Under the pieces are notes generated by a model. That model saw only the letters and a program-made list of their open reading frames with translations, did no database searches and was not told the DNA's origin. The position numbers and the translations under genes are program-made. A stretch of DNA of 64,000 nt from Novosphingobium sp. Gsoil 351. GTDB lineage: Bacteria; Pseudomonadota; Alphaproteobacteria; Sphingomonadales; Sphingomonadaceae. The stretch lies in assembly GCF_009707465.1 (NCBI RefSeq), contig NZ_CP046120.1, forward strand, positions 2,881,501-2,945,500. Direction: 5' to 3'. This document shows, in pieces, positions 43,032 through 50,434 of this stretch (its first letter is position 1; the number at the start of each line of letters is the position of its first letter).

Positions 43032-43396
43032 GGTCAGCCTTTCGGGAGGGCGGGTCCCCGCCAATCGCGTCGGTGTAACAGCCGATGTTGTCAGGGCAAG
43101 CGAGACAGCCAGAATATCGGGCCAATCGTTGGTGCGGACCTCTTCGTCGGCCGTATAGGTCCATCCGCACCCGAGGGTCAGGACGCGATCGATGCCGCCG
43201 CGCTGCGCTCAACCATCATCGCTCACCGAAGCCGCGCTCAAGAGCGTCGGGAAGGCAATCGAGTAGAGGTCTAGCCACCACGGCGCGTCGGCAAATTGTA
43301 CAGGTTTGAGACCTTAACAGGCTTGCACGCGGCGCAAGTGTTGCCAAAATACGCTGCGGGCCGGGACTTGAATCACCCCTTCCCAAACAACCTAGA
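43032..43396. other. Stretch without a supported gene
   Basis: About 360 bp between the cytochrome start and a plus-strand terminator. The minus strand contains the open, start-less segment WPDILAVSLALT near 43090-43140, which could be an eroded membrane-protein end. No promoter stands out. The presence of a plus-strand terminator at its end with no upstream plus gene leaves room for a small RNA here. Confidence 0.4.
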
Positions 43397-43420
43397 CCCT
43401 CGCTTCGGCGGGGGTTTTCT
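43397..43420 (+). terminator. Orphan rho-independent terminator
   Basis: CCCTCGC-TTCG-GCGGGGG followed by TTTTCTTT on the plus strand, the same element as at 42303-42328 but inverted. No plus-strand gene precedes it within 2.5 kb, so it may end a small RNA or be left over from a lost gene. Confidence 0.7.
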
Positions 43421-43429
43421 TTGATAATA

Positions 43430-43594
43430 ATGCCGTACATCGTCATCGACATCGAAGGTAAACCGCTCTGCAACGATGCTGGCGCTCCGATCGTGCTGGA
43501 TACGCAAGAAGAGGCGGTGCGTTGGATTAAGCCTGGGGAACAGGTCGTGCCCTACCTGGATCGTCGGCGCGAAAGGACACCTCAAGGTCGCTGA
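43430..43594 (+). CDS. Small hypothetical protein (54 residues)
   Basis: Reads MPYIVIDIEGKPLCNDAG, then PIVLDTQEEAVRWIKPGEQ and VVPYLDRRRERTPQGR. The pattern of two short beta strands, a helix and a GEQV-type turn is strongly protein-like and resembles small sphingomonad proteins of unknown role. It begins 10 bp after the terminator T-tract with no ribosome site close to the ATG, so translation may be leaderless or the start annotation wrong. Confidence 0.55.
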   Translation: MPYIVIDIEGKPLCNDAGAPIVLDTQEEAVRWIKPGEQVVPYLDRRRERTPQGR

Positions 43595-43750
43595 CACTGC
43601 AGGCTGGACCTACGTCACCGTTCGACAAACTTTGGTGCAGGTTCCGGCCCAAGGATGCCTTGACCGCCCGACATTCTTGCGACTTACCGCGGCGTTTTGG
43701 TAAATCCTACCCGCGGACAACGGCTTGCGCAGCGCTGAGGGCCAAGCCGC

Positions 43751-43807
43751 CGCAATTGCCGCGAAAATCACTGATGCGAGTGAGGTGAACGGCCTACCAG
43801 CGATCAT
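43751..43807 (-). pseudogene. Broken copy of the small membrane protein gene
   Basis: The first 19 codons (MIAGRPFTSLASVIFAAIA) match the intact gene at 41088-41282, including the GGGAGG ribosome site, then similarity stops. The frame continues into unrelated sequence. It is part of repeat copy B. Confidence 0.75.
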
Positions 43808-43916
43808 GATCGCCTCCCATTCTGTCTCGCCGACATTACGCCTCATCTGCCCTCAATGGTAGCTGGAAATCGCTCAGCCTGCGGCAGTCTCTCGGGCAAG
43901 CGCGACTTTGTCCGCA
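43756..43916. repeat. Direct repeat, copy B (161 bp)
   Basis: Second copy of the repeat at 41230-41390. Both flanking genes are truncated here: one keeps only its last codons (ADKVALARETAAG), the other only its first 19. Copy B is therefore the derived, decaying one. The rest of 43595-44062 shows no gene. Confidence 0.85.
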
Positions 43917-44062
43917 CGCTCGTCGTCAAGGTTTCCCGCAGGCTAAGACTCCCTGTTAGGCCTGTATCGAAAGCATACTCGGTAGTCCGGGACAGAGCAC
44001 AGGCTTTGGAACGGGATTAGGCAAGGATCGCTATAGTCACCTCGGCAAACGCAGGCCAGGAG

Positions 44063-44386
44063 ATGGGCGGAGCAGTGGGACAGGTAGCTTCCCGCAAAGT
44101 CGATGAGCAGAGGTGCGCGCTAGTCTCCCGACTGCGTTCACGGACCGGTTTCGTGAACGCGGTGGACGTGGTCGAGTTGACCATGGCCGGTTGCATGATC
44201 GACAAGTGCACCCTTTCCGTTCGCGATGGCGACCGAATCCTGCTCAGAATGCCTGGACTGCGCTATCTACCAGCACGCGTGCTGTGGATCGACGAGGGAC
44301 GTGCTGGGCTCGCATTCGAGGAGCATCTGTACGAACCCGTTCTCGAGCACATGCTCAAGTCATTCAAGGTTCGATGCCTCTGCTGA
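44063..44386 (+). CDS. PilZ domain protein
   Basis: A 107-residue single-domain PilZ-like protein. The strand pattern CTLSVRDGDRILLRMPGLRY, LPARVLWIDEGRAGLAFEE and a C-terminal helix YEPVLEHMLKSF match sphingomonad PilZ proteins. The N-terminal RxxxR/DxSxxG c-di-GMP motif is degenerate (SRLRSRTGFVNAVDVVELT, MAGCMI), so nucleotide binding is uncertain. It stands alone; a bidirectional terminator follows at 44453. Confidence 0.75.
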   Translation: MGGAVGQVASRKVDEQRCALVSRLRSRTGFVNAVDVVELTMAGCMIDKCTLSVRDGDRILLRMPGLRYLPARVLWIDEGRAGLAFEEHLYEPVLEHMLKSFKVRCLC

Positions 44387-44452
44387 TCGGCAAGGGCCCG
44401 CAGCAATCAGCACATTGACACAAGCACTGCCGTTGCACGACCGCCCAACGCA

Positions 44453-44478
44453 AAACCCCTGCCGTTTCGGGCAGGGGT
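44453..44478. terminator. Bidirectional hairpin terminator
   Basis: AACCCCTGCC and GGCAGGGGTT form a perfect 10-bp stem with a 6-base loop. The minus-strand T-tract is GGTTTTGCG. It sits between the PilZ gene and convergent minus-strand genes. Confidence 0.8.
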
Positions 44479-44881
44479 TCCGGACGAATCGGTCGGGTCG
44501 CAATCGCCAACTCGCATCGGCATTGTGTCCCATTTCGCCGCGCAGGCAACGCTATCAATAGACCAGTGTGAGCCACTTGCTGCGAAGGCGGCTGAGGTGT
44601 TTCACGTACCTCAACCGCCCACGCGTGCCCCGGCAGTGTTGCGACCCAAGGGCCGGGCGTTCAACCGAAGTGACACTGGCAACGGTCGGACCTCATGATG
44701 ACTCACTGACTGCGGCCCGGTTCCCATGCCAAGAAGAGGCCCCAGCCCTTTCGGGCCGGGGCCTAGAAGCGGGGGAAGAACCGCTACGACGACTAATCAA
44801 GTTGGGGGGTGGGTCGTCGCCAACTGGCGATGCACCCTTTGGAAGCGATTGTCCTTGATCCAGGTAAAGCCGCCGTCGATT
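44479..44881. other. Stretch without a supported gene
   Basis: About 400 bp. It contains the terminator at 44738-44763 and an imperfect inverted repeat (GAGGTGTTTCACGTACCTC) near 44594-44612. Frames on both strands lack ribosome sites and read as arginine-rich shadow sequence. Confidence 0.4.
44738..44763 (-). terminator. Hairpin terminator of the small gene at 44882
   Basis: GGCCCCAGCCC-TTTC-GGGCCGGGGCC forms an 11-bp stem with one mismatch; the minus strand continues TCTTCTT. It lies about 120 bp beyond the stop of the minus-strand gene at 44882-45111. Confidence 0.7.
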
Positions 44882-45111
44882 TCATGCGGGCTTGGGCGCT
44901 GGCGCGACCGGTGCCTGGAGTCGCGGTTGAGGCGGTGCTGGGGCGGCTGCCCTCGATCCTACCCACTGTGCGCGCTCCGACAATTTCAGCAAGCCTGCGT
45001 CGCCTATTTTGCCAACCCCCGCCCACCAATTCCGGCCTGCGGCTGCTCGGCCAGCTCAAGGTTCAGGTTCGACCAATACTGGCGAAGCTCGTCGAGGTGC
45101 GTGGGACACAT
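44882..45111 (-). pseudogene. Frameshifted small hypothetical gene
   Basis: The ATG frame reads MCPTHLDELRQYWSNLNLEL, AEQPQAGIGGRG and then stops; one frame over the text continues GKIGDAGLLKLSERAQWVGS, RAAAPAPPQPRLQAPVAPAP and ends KPA. Adding one G in the run at 45016-45020 (five C on the plus strand) joins them into a 76-residue protein with a helical head and proline-rich tail. Function unknown. Confidence 0.55.
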
Positions 45112-45323
45112 CTGCCTTGCGCTTGGCGCATACAGGCAACGAACAAGGGATCTGGCAGGTGCCCTGAACATCTGGATCAACGCGTGCTCCTCGGACTGAC
45201 GCGACGGGCCCTTAACGAAGGTTAGTTAATGGCGCATAAAGGCGGCGACCCGGCGGGTTGTCTCCTTTCCCGTCGGACCACTGCCTTGGCTCCATAAGTC
45301 CGCCTCTGCCAAGCCTACCGCGA

Positions 45324-45700
45324 TCAGGTCCAGGCTATCCGCAGCCTCGGCGTCTTGATCAAATCCGGCAGCTTGGCGACATTGCTGGCGGTCTCGACAT
45401 AGATCACCGTTCCGCGATCGCCTTCGCCCGTTTCCGCATTCCATCAAGCATGACACCGCCGTGGGATTGGCGGCAGCTCCTCTGCGCATAGACGCCCTCG
45501 TGCCCAAGCATCCTCCATAGGCTGGACGCTTGCGGCGGAGCAGTAACCCCGGCCACCAGCAAGTAGGCCAGCGCCAGCTTGTGCAAGACGGTTCGTTCCA
45601 CAGGCCCCGCGTTTGCTTCACGCAACGCCCCATCAAGTGTGTCGATCGCCAGAAGCGCAAGCCGGGAAACGGTTGCGCGCGTGGGGCGGGTAGGGACCAT
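45324..45700 (-). pseudogene. Frameshifted hypothetical gene
   Basis: The ATG frame (45700) gives TVSRLALLAIDTLDGALREA, VERTVLHKLALAYLLVAGVT, SLWRMLGHEGVYAQR and HGGVMLDGMRKR, then runs into a stop. The next frame continues GEGDRGTVIYVETASNVAKL, PDLIKTPRLRIAWT and stops at 45324. One extra G at the GGG run (45427-45429) would fuse them into about 125 residues with a coherent alpha/beta pattern. No family recognised. A competing frame across 45226-45660 is arginine/cysteine-rich and not credible. Confidence 0.5.
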
Positions 45701-45777
45701 CCGCTCTTGAGAACGTAGCAGGAACGATTCGTTAAGCGGCTTGCGATGGACCAAGCTCGGCGACGGGCGCGTTCGCC

Positions 45778-46044
45778 TCAGGCAGGCGTCGAATTTGGCA
45801 TAGACCAACGCTTCACAAGCTGCGCAGCCAGGGCGGGGCGCCGGGCGCAAGCGGCTCCCATGCCCGCGTCGGAACTGAACAGCAGAGCACCGCTATCCGC
45901 ACGGACTTCAACGTGTGTCGCGCCCCAACGGAGTTTGAGTGCCATCAACTTCGAGCGGGCAATGTCACGTGCCGCGGCAAGACTGCCGACCTGCTCAGAG
46001 CTGATCGCGTCATCGCCTGCGAACCAAGTCGTAGTGAATATCAT
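45778..46044 (-). CDS. Hypothetical protein
   Basis: An 88-residue protein: MIFTTTWFAGDDAISSEQVG, helix SLAAARDIARSKLMALKLRW, strand GATHVEVRADSGALLFSSDA and an Ala/Arg-rich tail. GAGGAT lies 7 bp before the ATG. The helix-strand pattern is compact and protein-like; function unknown. Confidence 0.6.
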   Translation of the reverse strand: MIFTTTWFAGDDAISSEQVGSLAAARDIARSKLMALKLRWGATHVEVRADSGALLFSSDAGMGAACARRPALAAQLVKRWSMPNSTPA

Positions 46045-46078
46045 TGCTGCGATCCTCTCGGTAACGATCCCGGAAAGG

Positions 46079-46109
46079 CCCCCGGCCTCCTTGGGGGAAG
46101 GGCCGGGGG
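46079..46109. terminator. GC-rich hairpin upstream of the gene at 45778
   Basis: CCCCCGGCC and GGCCGGGGG pair over 9 bp with a 13-base loop. On the minus strand it is followed by CCTTTCC, 35 bp before the start codon of the next gene. It is a terminator of unknown owner or a 5'-leader structure. Confidence 0.5.
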
Positions 46110-46201
46110 TTAGTCCTACTCAGGGTCGCACTGGCAAGTTGGAGTTCGCGCGCTAAGCGAGGGTGAAAGGACAGGGTTAGGATTTAAAGATTTCAGGTCG
46201 C

Positions 46202-46483
46202 TCGGGCATCCGAGCCACATCCAAATTAAGCCGCAATCCAGTTTGGCGCGTAGGCGCAGTTACAGGGTGGCACCCGCGCAAATCGACGCAGACCGAGGGC
46301 CACGCACTGGCGCTGTATCGCGAATTGCTGGGCACCGTCGACGGCCGCTCAGTAATGCTCGAGGAGCACAGTCGGCAGCTGATTTATGCCGACGAGATGC
46401 ACGCCGCCGAGGTCGACAAGATGCTACGCAAGCCAGTTGAAGTTGCGACATTCGCCAGGGAAGCTTTTGCGATCGATCGTTGA
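46202..46483 (+). pseudogene. Ferritin-like (bacterioferritin-type) remnant
   Basis: The frame ending at 46483 reads TEGHALALYRELLGTVDGRS, VMLEEHSRQLIYADEMHAAE, VDKMLRKPVEVATFAREAF. The spacing of ALxLYRELL, LEEHxRxxIxADExHAxEVDKML matches the last two helices of ferritin-like proteins, including the ExxH-type pair. The first helices and a start codon are absent and upstream sequence is unrelated, so this is a 5'-truncated fossil. Confidence 0.6.
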
Positions 46484-46538
46484 GCCAATTCGAACTTGGA
46501 ATGTTGACCCAAGTTGTCGGCGCGGAATGCTAAAAGCT

Positions 46539-46569
46539 GAAAGGCCCCCGCGCTGCGAGGGCCCTTCGT
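46539..46569. terminator. Hairpin between ferritin remnant and RcnB-like gene
   Basis: AAGGCCC and GGGCCCTT flank an 11-base GC-rich loop, followed on the plus strand by TTCGTCATTCTC. It lies between two convergent units. Confidence 0.55.
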
Positions 46570-46581
46570 CATTCTCTGTGA

Positions 46582-47139
46582 TCAATAACCGCGACGATAG
46601 CCACGATCATTGCGGTCGCTGCCGTTGAGCGCTCCGGTGATGATTAGCCCGATCACGCCGCTTGCAATCGCCGCCATGACCACGTCCCCGTTGTTGTCAC
46701 GGTAATAGCGGTAGCCGTGGCGCGGCGCGGGCAGTCCGTAGCGACCGTAGTCGTTGAGCACATAGCCGCCCTGGTTGTAGTAGGGATAGCGTTGGCCTGT
46801 GCGCCACCGGCCATTGTAGCCGTTGTAGCCATAGTTTCCGCCGTAATAGCGCCATTGCTGACCACGCTGATTCCGCCCCTGGTAGCGGTCGTCATAGCCA
46901 TCGCGATTACGATCGTATCGGTCGTCGTAGCCGTCGCGGTTGCGATCATACCGATCGTCGTAGCCGTTGCGGTCCCGGTCGTACCGATCATCGTAGCCGT
47001 TGTGATCGCGGTCGTAGGCTGTGGTATAGCCACTGCGATTGTCGTCATAGCGCGACTGCGCGGCAGCCGGCATTGCGGCGAACGCGCCGCTTATCGTGGC
47101 AAGCGCTGCAACCGCGCCAAGGAATTTAGATTTCAACAT
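46582..47139 (-). CDS. Exported RcnB-like protein with tandem repeats
   Basis: A 185-residue protein with a signal peptide (VAALATISGAFAAMPAAAQS), a repetitive Asp/Arg/Tyr domain (residues 32-86), a Tyr/Gly/Asn-rich linker and a C-terminal segment HGYRYYRDNNGDVVMAAIAS then GVIGLIITGAL, similar to the RcnB-family end. RcnB proteins are periplasmic factors of metal homeostasis. The repeat unit DRNRDGYDDRY occurs four times, plus a degenerate fifth. The acidic/aromatic repeats could bind cations; no metal transporter gene is adjacent. Confidence 0.75.
   Translation of the reverse strand: MLKSKFLGAVAALATISGAFAAMPAAAQSRYDDNRSGYTTAYDRDHNGYDDRYDRDRNGYDDRYDRNRDGYDDRYDRNRDGYDDRYQGRNQRGQQWRYYGGNYGYNGYNGRWRTGQRYPYYNQGGYVLNDYGRYGLPAPRHGYRYYRDNNGDVVMAAIASGVIGLIITGALNGSDRNDRGYRRGY
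46882..47013 (-). repeat. 33-bp coding tandem repeat (four units)
   Basis: Four 33-bp units encode DRDHNGYDDRY, DRDRNGYDDRY, DRNRDGYDDRY and DRNRDGYDDRY. A weaker unit (DDNRSGYTTAY) precedes them up to 47046. Such repeats change copy number easily. Confidence 0.9.
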
Positions 47140-47401
47140 ATCTATCCTGAACTAACTGTCCATGCGACCATCGTACTCAGGTTAACTCACCGCCGCGGCC
47201 TCAAGTTCCGCCGCCCTTCGGATTGGGGGAAGCCGAGACAAGGCGAAGAAACTCCTGAACGGCAGAACACAGGGCTTTCGGGAGTGAAAATTAAATTTTG
47301 TATCAAGTGGCCGGGCGGAGGCGAACTCAGCTGGACGAGAGACGGATTCTCCGAATTGATGGCCGCCTATTTCGTAGAAAGTAGTAGCAACCGACCAGGG
47401 T

Positions 47402-47599
47402 TCATTTCTCTTCTGGCGGATCATTTAACGCCAGTATCACTGTCCTCTGCTCGGCGATCGAAAGCTCGCAGGTACGCATGCCATCGCCGGACTCGCAGTT
47501 GCGAAGCGGCTTGCCGGGATCGCGCTCCATCGCATACTTGGCCACGGCGAATGACGCGTCGGCCAGTACCGAAAGCCCAAGCCCACCCCCACGAAACAT
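47402..47599 (-). CDS. Small hypothetical protein
   Basis: A 65-residue protein: ADASFAVAKYAMERDPGKPL, RNCESGDGMRTCELSIAEQR, TVILALNDPPEEK. GAGGGCGG sits 5 bp before the ATG. Two cysteines flank a Gly-rich turn. Function unknown. The 260 bp downstream to the RcnB-like gene hold no supported gene. Confidence 0.55.
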   Translation of the reverse strand: MFRGGGLGLSVLADASFAVAKYAMERDPGKPLRNCESGDGMRTCELSIAEQRTVILALNDPPEEK

Positions 47600-47736
47600 T
47601 GACCGCCCTCATTTTCGTTCAATACCGGCGACCCCTAGGCCCGCACGGTGGTCAGGGTCTATCGTCCCGAACCTTGCCCACAAGCTGCCTGATCCGGGCA
47701 AATCAGCTGATGGGGAGTGCCTGAGTTGTGGCTTTT

Positions 47737-47979
47737 CTATTGGCCGATCTGATCGTCATTGTCAGCTTCGCCATCGTGAACCGGGGGCACATTCTGATGC
47801 TCAAAGCCAGCCTCGGTCATCGCGATAGCCATGATCTCAAATGCCCGATCCTTTTCGGCGAGGTCAATCTCAACCTCCATGCCATCCAGCTTGGTATGCA
47901 ACCAAAGGCGGCCATACTGATCGACCGTCAGCGAGAAGGGGTCTTCCCGGGCATCCATGCTCTGCTCTGAGCGGGCCAT
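47737..47979 (-). CDS. Small hypothetical protein
   Basis: An 80-residue acidic protein: SLTVDQYGRLWLHTKLDGME, VEIDLAEKDRAFEIMAIAMT, EAGFEHQNV. Beta hairpin followed by a helix. AGGATACC precedes the ATG. No family recognised. It is 43 bp downstream of the MucR-type gene on the same strand. Confidence 0.6.
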   Translation of the reverse strand: MARSEQSMDAREDPFSLTVDQYGRLWLHTKLDGMEVEIDLAEKDRAFEIMAIAMTEAGFEHQNVPPVHDGEADNDDQIGQ

Positions 47980-48022
47980 TGGTCGGTATCCTATTCTCTC
48001 GTCTTACCGCCGCCGGGTACGC

Positions 48023-48526
48023 TTAGGTGCTTTTCTTGGGCCTTCCACGCCGCGCTGGCTTCTCGACGGGCGCTGGCGCAGCTGGCTTGGCCTTGGTTCC
48101 CGCCTTGGTAGGCGGCTTGCGCCCGAGCCCGATCTTTTTCGCCATGTCGCGTCGGACCTGAGAATAGCTCTCGGACACCATCGGGTAGTCGGGTTTGAGC
48201 CCATAACGAGCGCGGTATTCGTCGGGTGTCAGCCCTTGACCCGAGAGATGCCGACGCAGCGTCTTGTAGGGTTTGCCATCGATCAGCGAGATAATGTGGT
48301 CCTTCGACGCAAGTGATTTGCGCACCGAAACCGCCGGGGTGAATTCTGGGGCCTCTGGCAAAGCATCGGTTAGTGGTTCCAACAGGCTCTTCACCGCGTC
48401 GTGCATCTGACGCAGTACACCAGCGACCTCGCCTGCATCGACCTTGGTGTTGGGATTGGAGAGCCAGGCCATGGTGAGCTCGGCGGCAAGTTCGGTTGAA
48501 CTGGTCGCGGTGCTGGTTTCGTCCAT
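48023..48526 (-). CDS. MucR/Ros-family transcriptional regulator without zinc-binding cysteines
   Basis: A 167-residue regulator. Residues about 65-130 are the Ros/MucR domain: SLASKDHIISLIDGKPYKTL, RRHLSGQGLTPDEYRARYGL, KPDYPMVSESYSQVRRDMAK. In zinc-finger members the first segment is CLECGK-like; here those positions are Ser and Asp and the protein has no Cys, as in the zinc-independent MucR relatives described in Mesorhizobium. The C-terminal tail is Lys/Pro/Ala-rich like a histone tail. MucR proteins act as nucleoid-associated repressors of AT-rich promoters. GGAGG precedes the ATG at 48526. Confidence 0.88.
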   Translation of the reverse strand: MDETSTATSSTELAAELTMAWLSNPNTKVDAGEVAGVLRQMHDAVKSLLEPLTDALPEAPEFTPAVSVRKSLASKDHIISLIDGKPYKTLRRHLSGQGLTPDEYRARYGLKPDYPMVSESYSQVRRDMAKKIGLGRKPPTKAGTKAKPAAPAPVEKPARRGRPKKST

Positions 48527-48731
48527 CTCATATTCCTCCAATTGCTTGCGCGATCTGTAGGTCGATAAAGCAGATCGTCAACACGCTCACCGCTGGCAAA
48601 TATGCTGGCCGCAAGTTTAGCGAATTCTTCACGACGCAATCGAGCGACAAATCAGCCTTCATGGGGCGAGTATCGGCGAAGATTGCTGTAAGGATAAACC
48701 GGGTCGAGAGGCTGCGAAAAAGGAGCGGGAC

Positions 48732-48956
48732 ATGGAACAGCACGTCTACAAGGTCGTCGAGATCGTTGGCACTTCCACTTCCAGCATCGAGGATGCGATC
48801 CAGCGAGGGATCACCAGAGCCTCGCACAGTTTGCGCAACATCGGATGGTTTCAGGTCGTTGAAACCCGCGGGCATGTCGCAGATGGCAAGATTGATCACT
48901 TTCAAGTAGCCATGAAAATCGGATTTACTTTGGAGGGCTCGGCCAGACAGGGATAG
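48732..48956 (+). CDS. Dodecin family flavin-binding protein
   Basis: A 74-residue protein of the dodecin family, dodecameric flavin/CoA storage proteins. VYKVVEIVGTS, SIEDAIQRGITRASHSLRNI, GWFQVVETRGHVADGKIDHF and QVAMKIGFTLE match throughout, including the flavin-stacking Trp. AAAAAGGAG lies before the ATG. Monocistronic. The 290 bp after it contain no gene I can support. Confidence 0.93.
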   Translation: MEQHVYKVVEIVGTSTSSIEDAIQRGITRASHSLRNIGWFQVVETRGHVADGKIDHFQVAMKIGFTLEGSARQG

Positions 48957-49245
48957 TCCAACGATTGATATGGGAATTGCGAACGCTGAGACCGGTTCGC
49001 TGGGGACTTTGTGGCGCGCCATGTAGTCCTAAGTCTCTTATGCGCATCGAGGCGGATTTGCGGCTCAGGCGATCCCCCACTCGCCCTATTGATGCTGCCA
49101 ATCTCGGCAAGTTATCCGCTGCCAGGCCTCGTGCACCACTCATATCAGGCTAACGAGTGCGGGCAAACGCGAGCGCAGGCCGGTCACTACCGTTTGCCTG
49201 CCATGGCTGCGAAGGATAGCAGGGTGCATCCGCAGGAGTTTGAAC

Positions 49246-50238
49246 ATGAAATACCGCACGCTGGGTCAGGACCTCACGGTTTCGGCAATCGGTATTGGCT
49301 GCATGCCGATGATCCGCGACGGCAACATCAACTACGGTAGCGCGGACGATGACGTGTCGACACGCACGATCCACGAAGCGATCGAGCTTGGCATCACCTT
49401 CTTCGACACTGCGGAGATGTACGGCCCCTTCAGCAACGAGGAGCTTGTTGGAGCAGCGATCAAAGGCAAGCGTGAGGGGCTGGTGATCGCCACCAAGTTC
49501 GCGATGCGTTGGGATGGAACCACGCCGACTGGCCTCGATGGCAGTCCCGAAAACGCACGTCGCGCTTGCGAGGGTTCTCTCAAACGCCTCGGCATCGAAA
49601 CGATTGACCTGTTCTACCAACACCGGGTCGATCCCAATGTGCCGATTGAGGAGACGCTCGGGGGCATGGCGGAACTGGTCAAGGAAGGTAAGGTCCGATT
49701 CCTGGGCCTGTCCGAAGCTGCCGCGGATACGGTGCGCCGTGCGGCCAAGGTGCACCCGATCGCTGCGCTGCAGAGCGAGTACTCGATCTGGGAGCGCGAC
49801 GTAGAGGGCGACATCCTCGCCGCGTGCCGCGAAAACGGCATCGGATTCGTGCCATACAGCCCGCTGGGGCGAGGTTTTCTCGCGGGCGGCATCCGCAGCT
49901 TGGACGACCTTCCGACCGATGACTGGCGTCGCAACGATCCTCGCTATTCGCCGGAGAACATGCCCAGGAACCTTGCCATCGTCGATGCCATTGCCGCGGT
50001 GGCCGACCGTCATGGCGTGTCGAACGCCCAGATCGCGCTGGCCTGGCTGCTTGCTCAGGGCGACGACATCGTCCCCATACCGGGCGTCAAGCGCTCCGAG
50101 ACATTAAGAGACAGTGCCGCTGCACCCGACGTAAGGCTCGGCAGTGATGACCTGGCGGCAATCGAAGCCGCAGCACCGAGCGGAGGAACGGCCGGCCCGC
50201 GCTATTCCAAAGGCGGCATGGCGCGGGTGAAACTCTGA
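49246..50238 (+). CDS. Aldo/keto reductase
   Basis: A 330-residue NADPH-dependent reductase with the (beta/alpha)8 fold, close to the AKR13/YakC type. The catalytic tetrad is visible: [15 protein letters not shown] (Asp, Tyr), VIATKFAMR (Lys) and [10 protein letters not shown] (His). CAGGAG precedes the ATG at 49246. The C-terminal [11 protein letters not shown] is the phosphate-binding block. Broad aldehyde or ketone detoxification is the usual role. The 196 bp to the convergent mcd gene hold nothing recognised. Confidence 0.93.
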   Translation: MKYRTLGQDLTVSAIGIGCMPMIRDGNINYGSADDDVSTRTIHEAIELGITFFDTAEMYGPFSNEELVGAAIKGKREGLVIATKFAMRWDGTTPTGLDGSPENARRACEGSLKRLGIETIDLFYQHRVDPNVPIEETLGGMAELVKEGKVRFLGLSEAAADTVRRAAKVHPIAALQSEYSIWERDVEGDILAACRENGIGFVPYSPLGRGFLAGGIRSLDDLPTDDWRRNDPRYSPENMPRNLAIVDAIAAVADRHGVSNAQIALAWLLAQGDDIVPIPGVKRSETLRDSAAAPDVRLGSDDLAAIEAAAPSGGTAGPRYSKGGMARVKL

Positions 50239-50434
50239 CGAGAATGTTCGCCGGGAAGGATGGCGCTCTCGCCGCTTCGCACGGCTATCTCCGCCTCGGA
50301 TGCAAGCGGCGTGATCCCACCGTCATCGCTTAGACCCCGACAGCTTCGCCTGCGCGAGAGCGGATGCCAAGGTCCGACGATATCGCAACCCCAATCCGGT
50401 CGCCCAAAGGCTAATCCTGGTACCAGCCCTTGCG

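Noticed and set aside
43361..43385. tRNA-like segment GGACTTGAATCACCCC
   Set aside because: It resembles a T-loop, but no matching stems, anticodon arm or acceptor stem could be built.
47182..47424. 80-codon minus-strand gene
   Set aside because: Starts inside the end of the neighbouring small gene, no ribosome site, and an equally protein-like frame runs on the other strand; neither is convincing.
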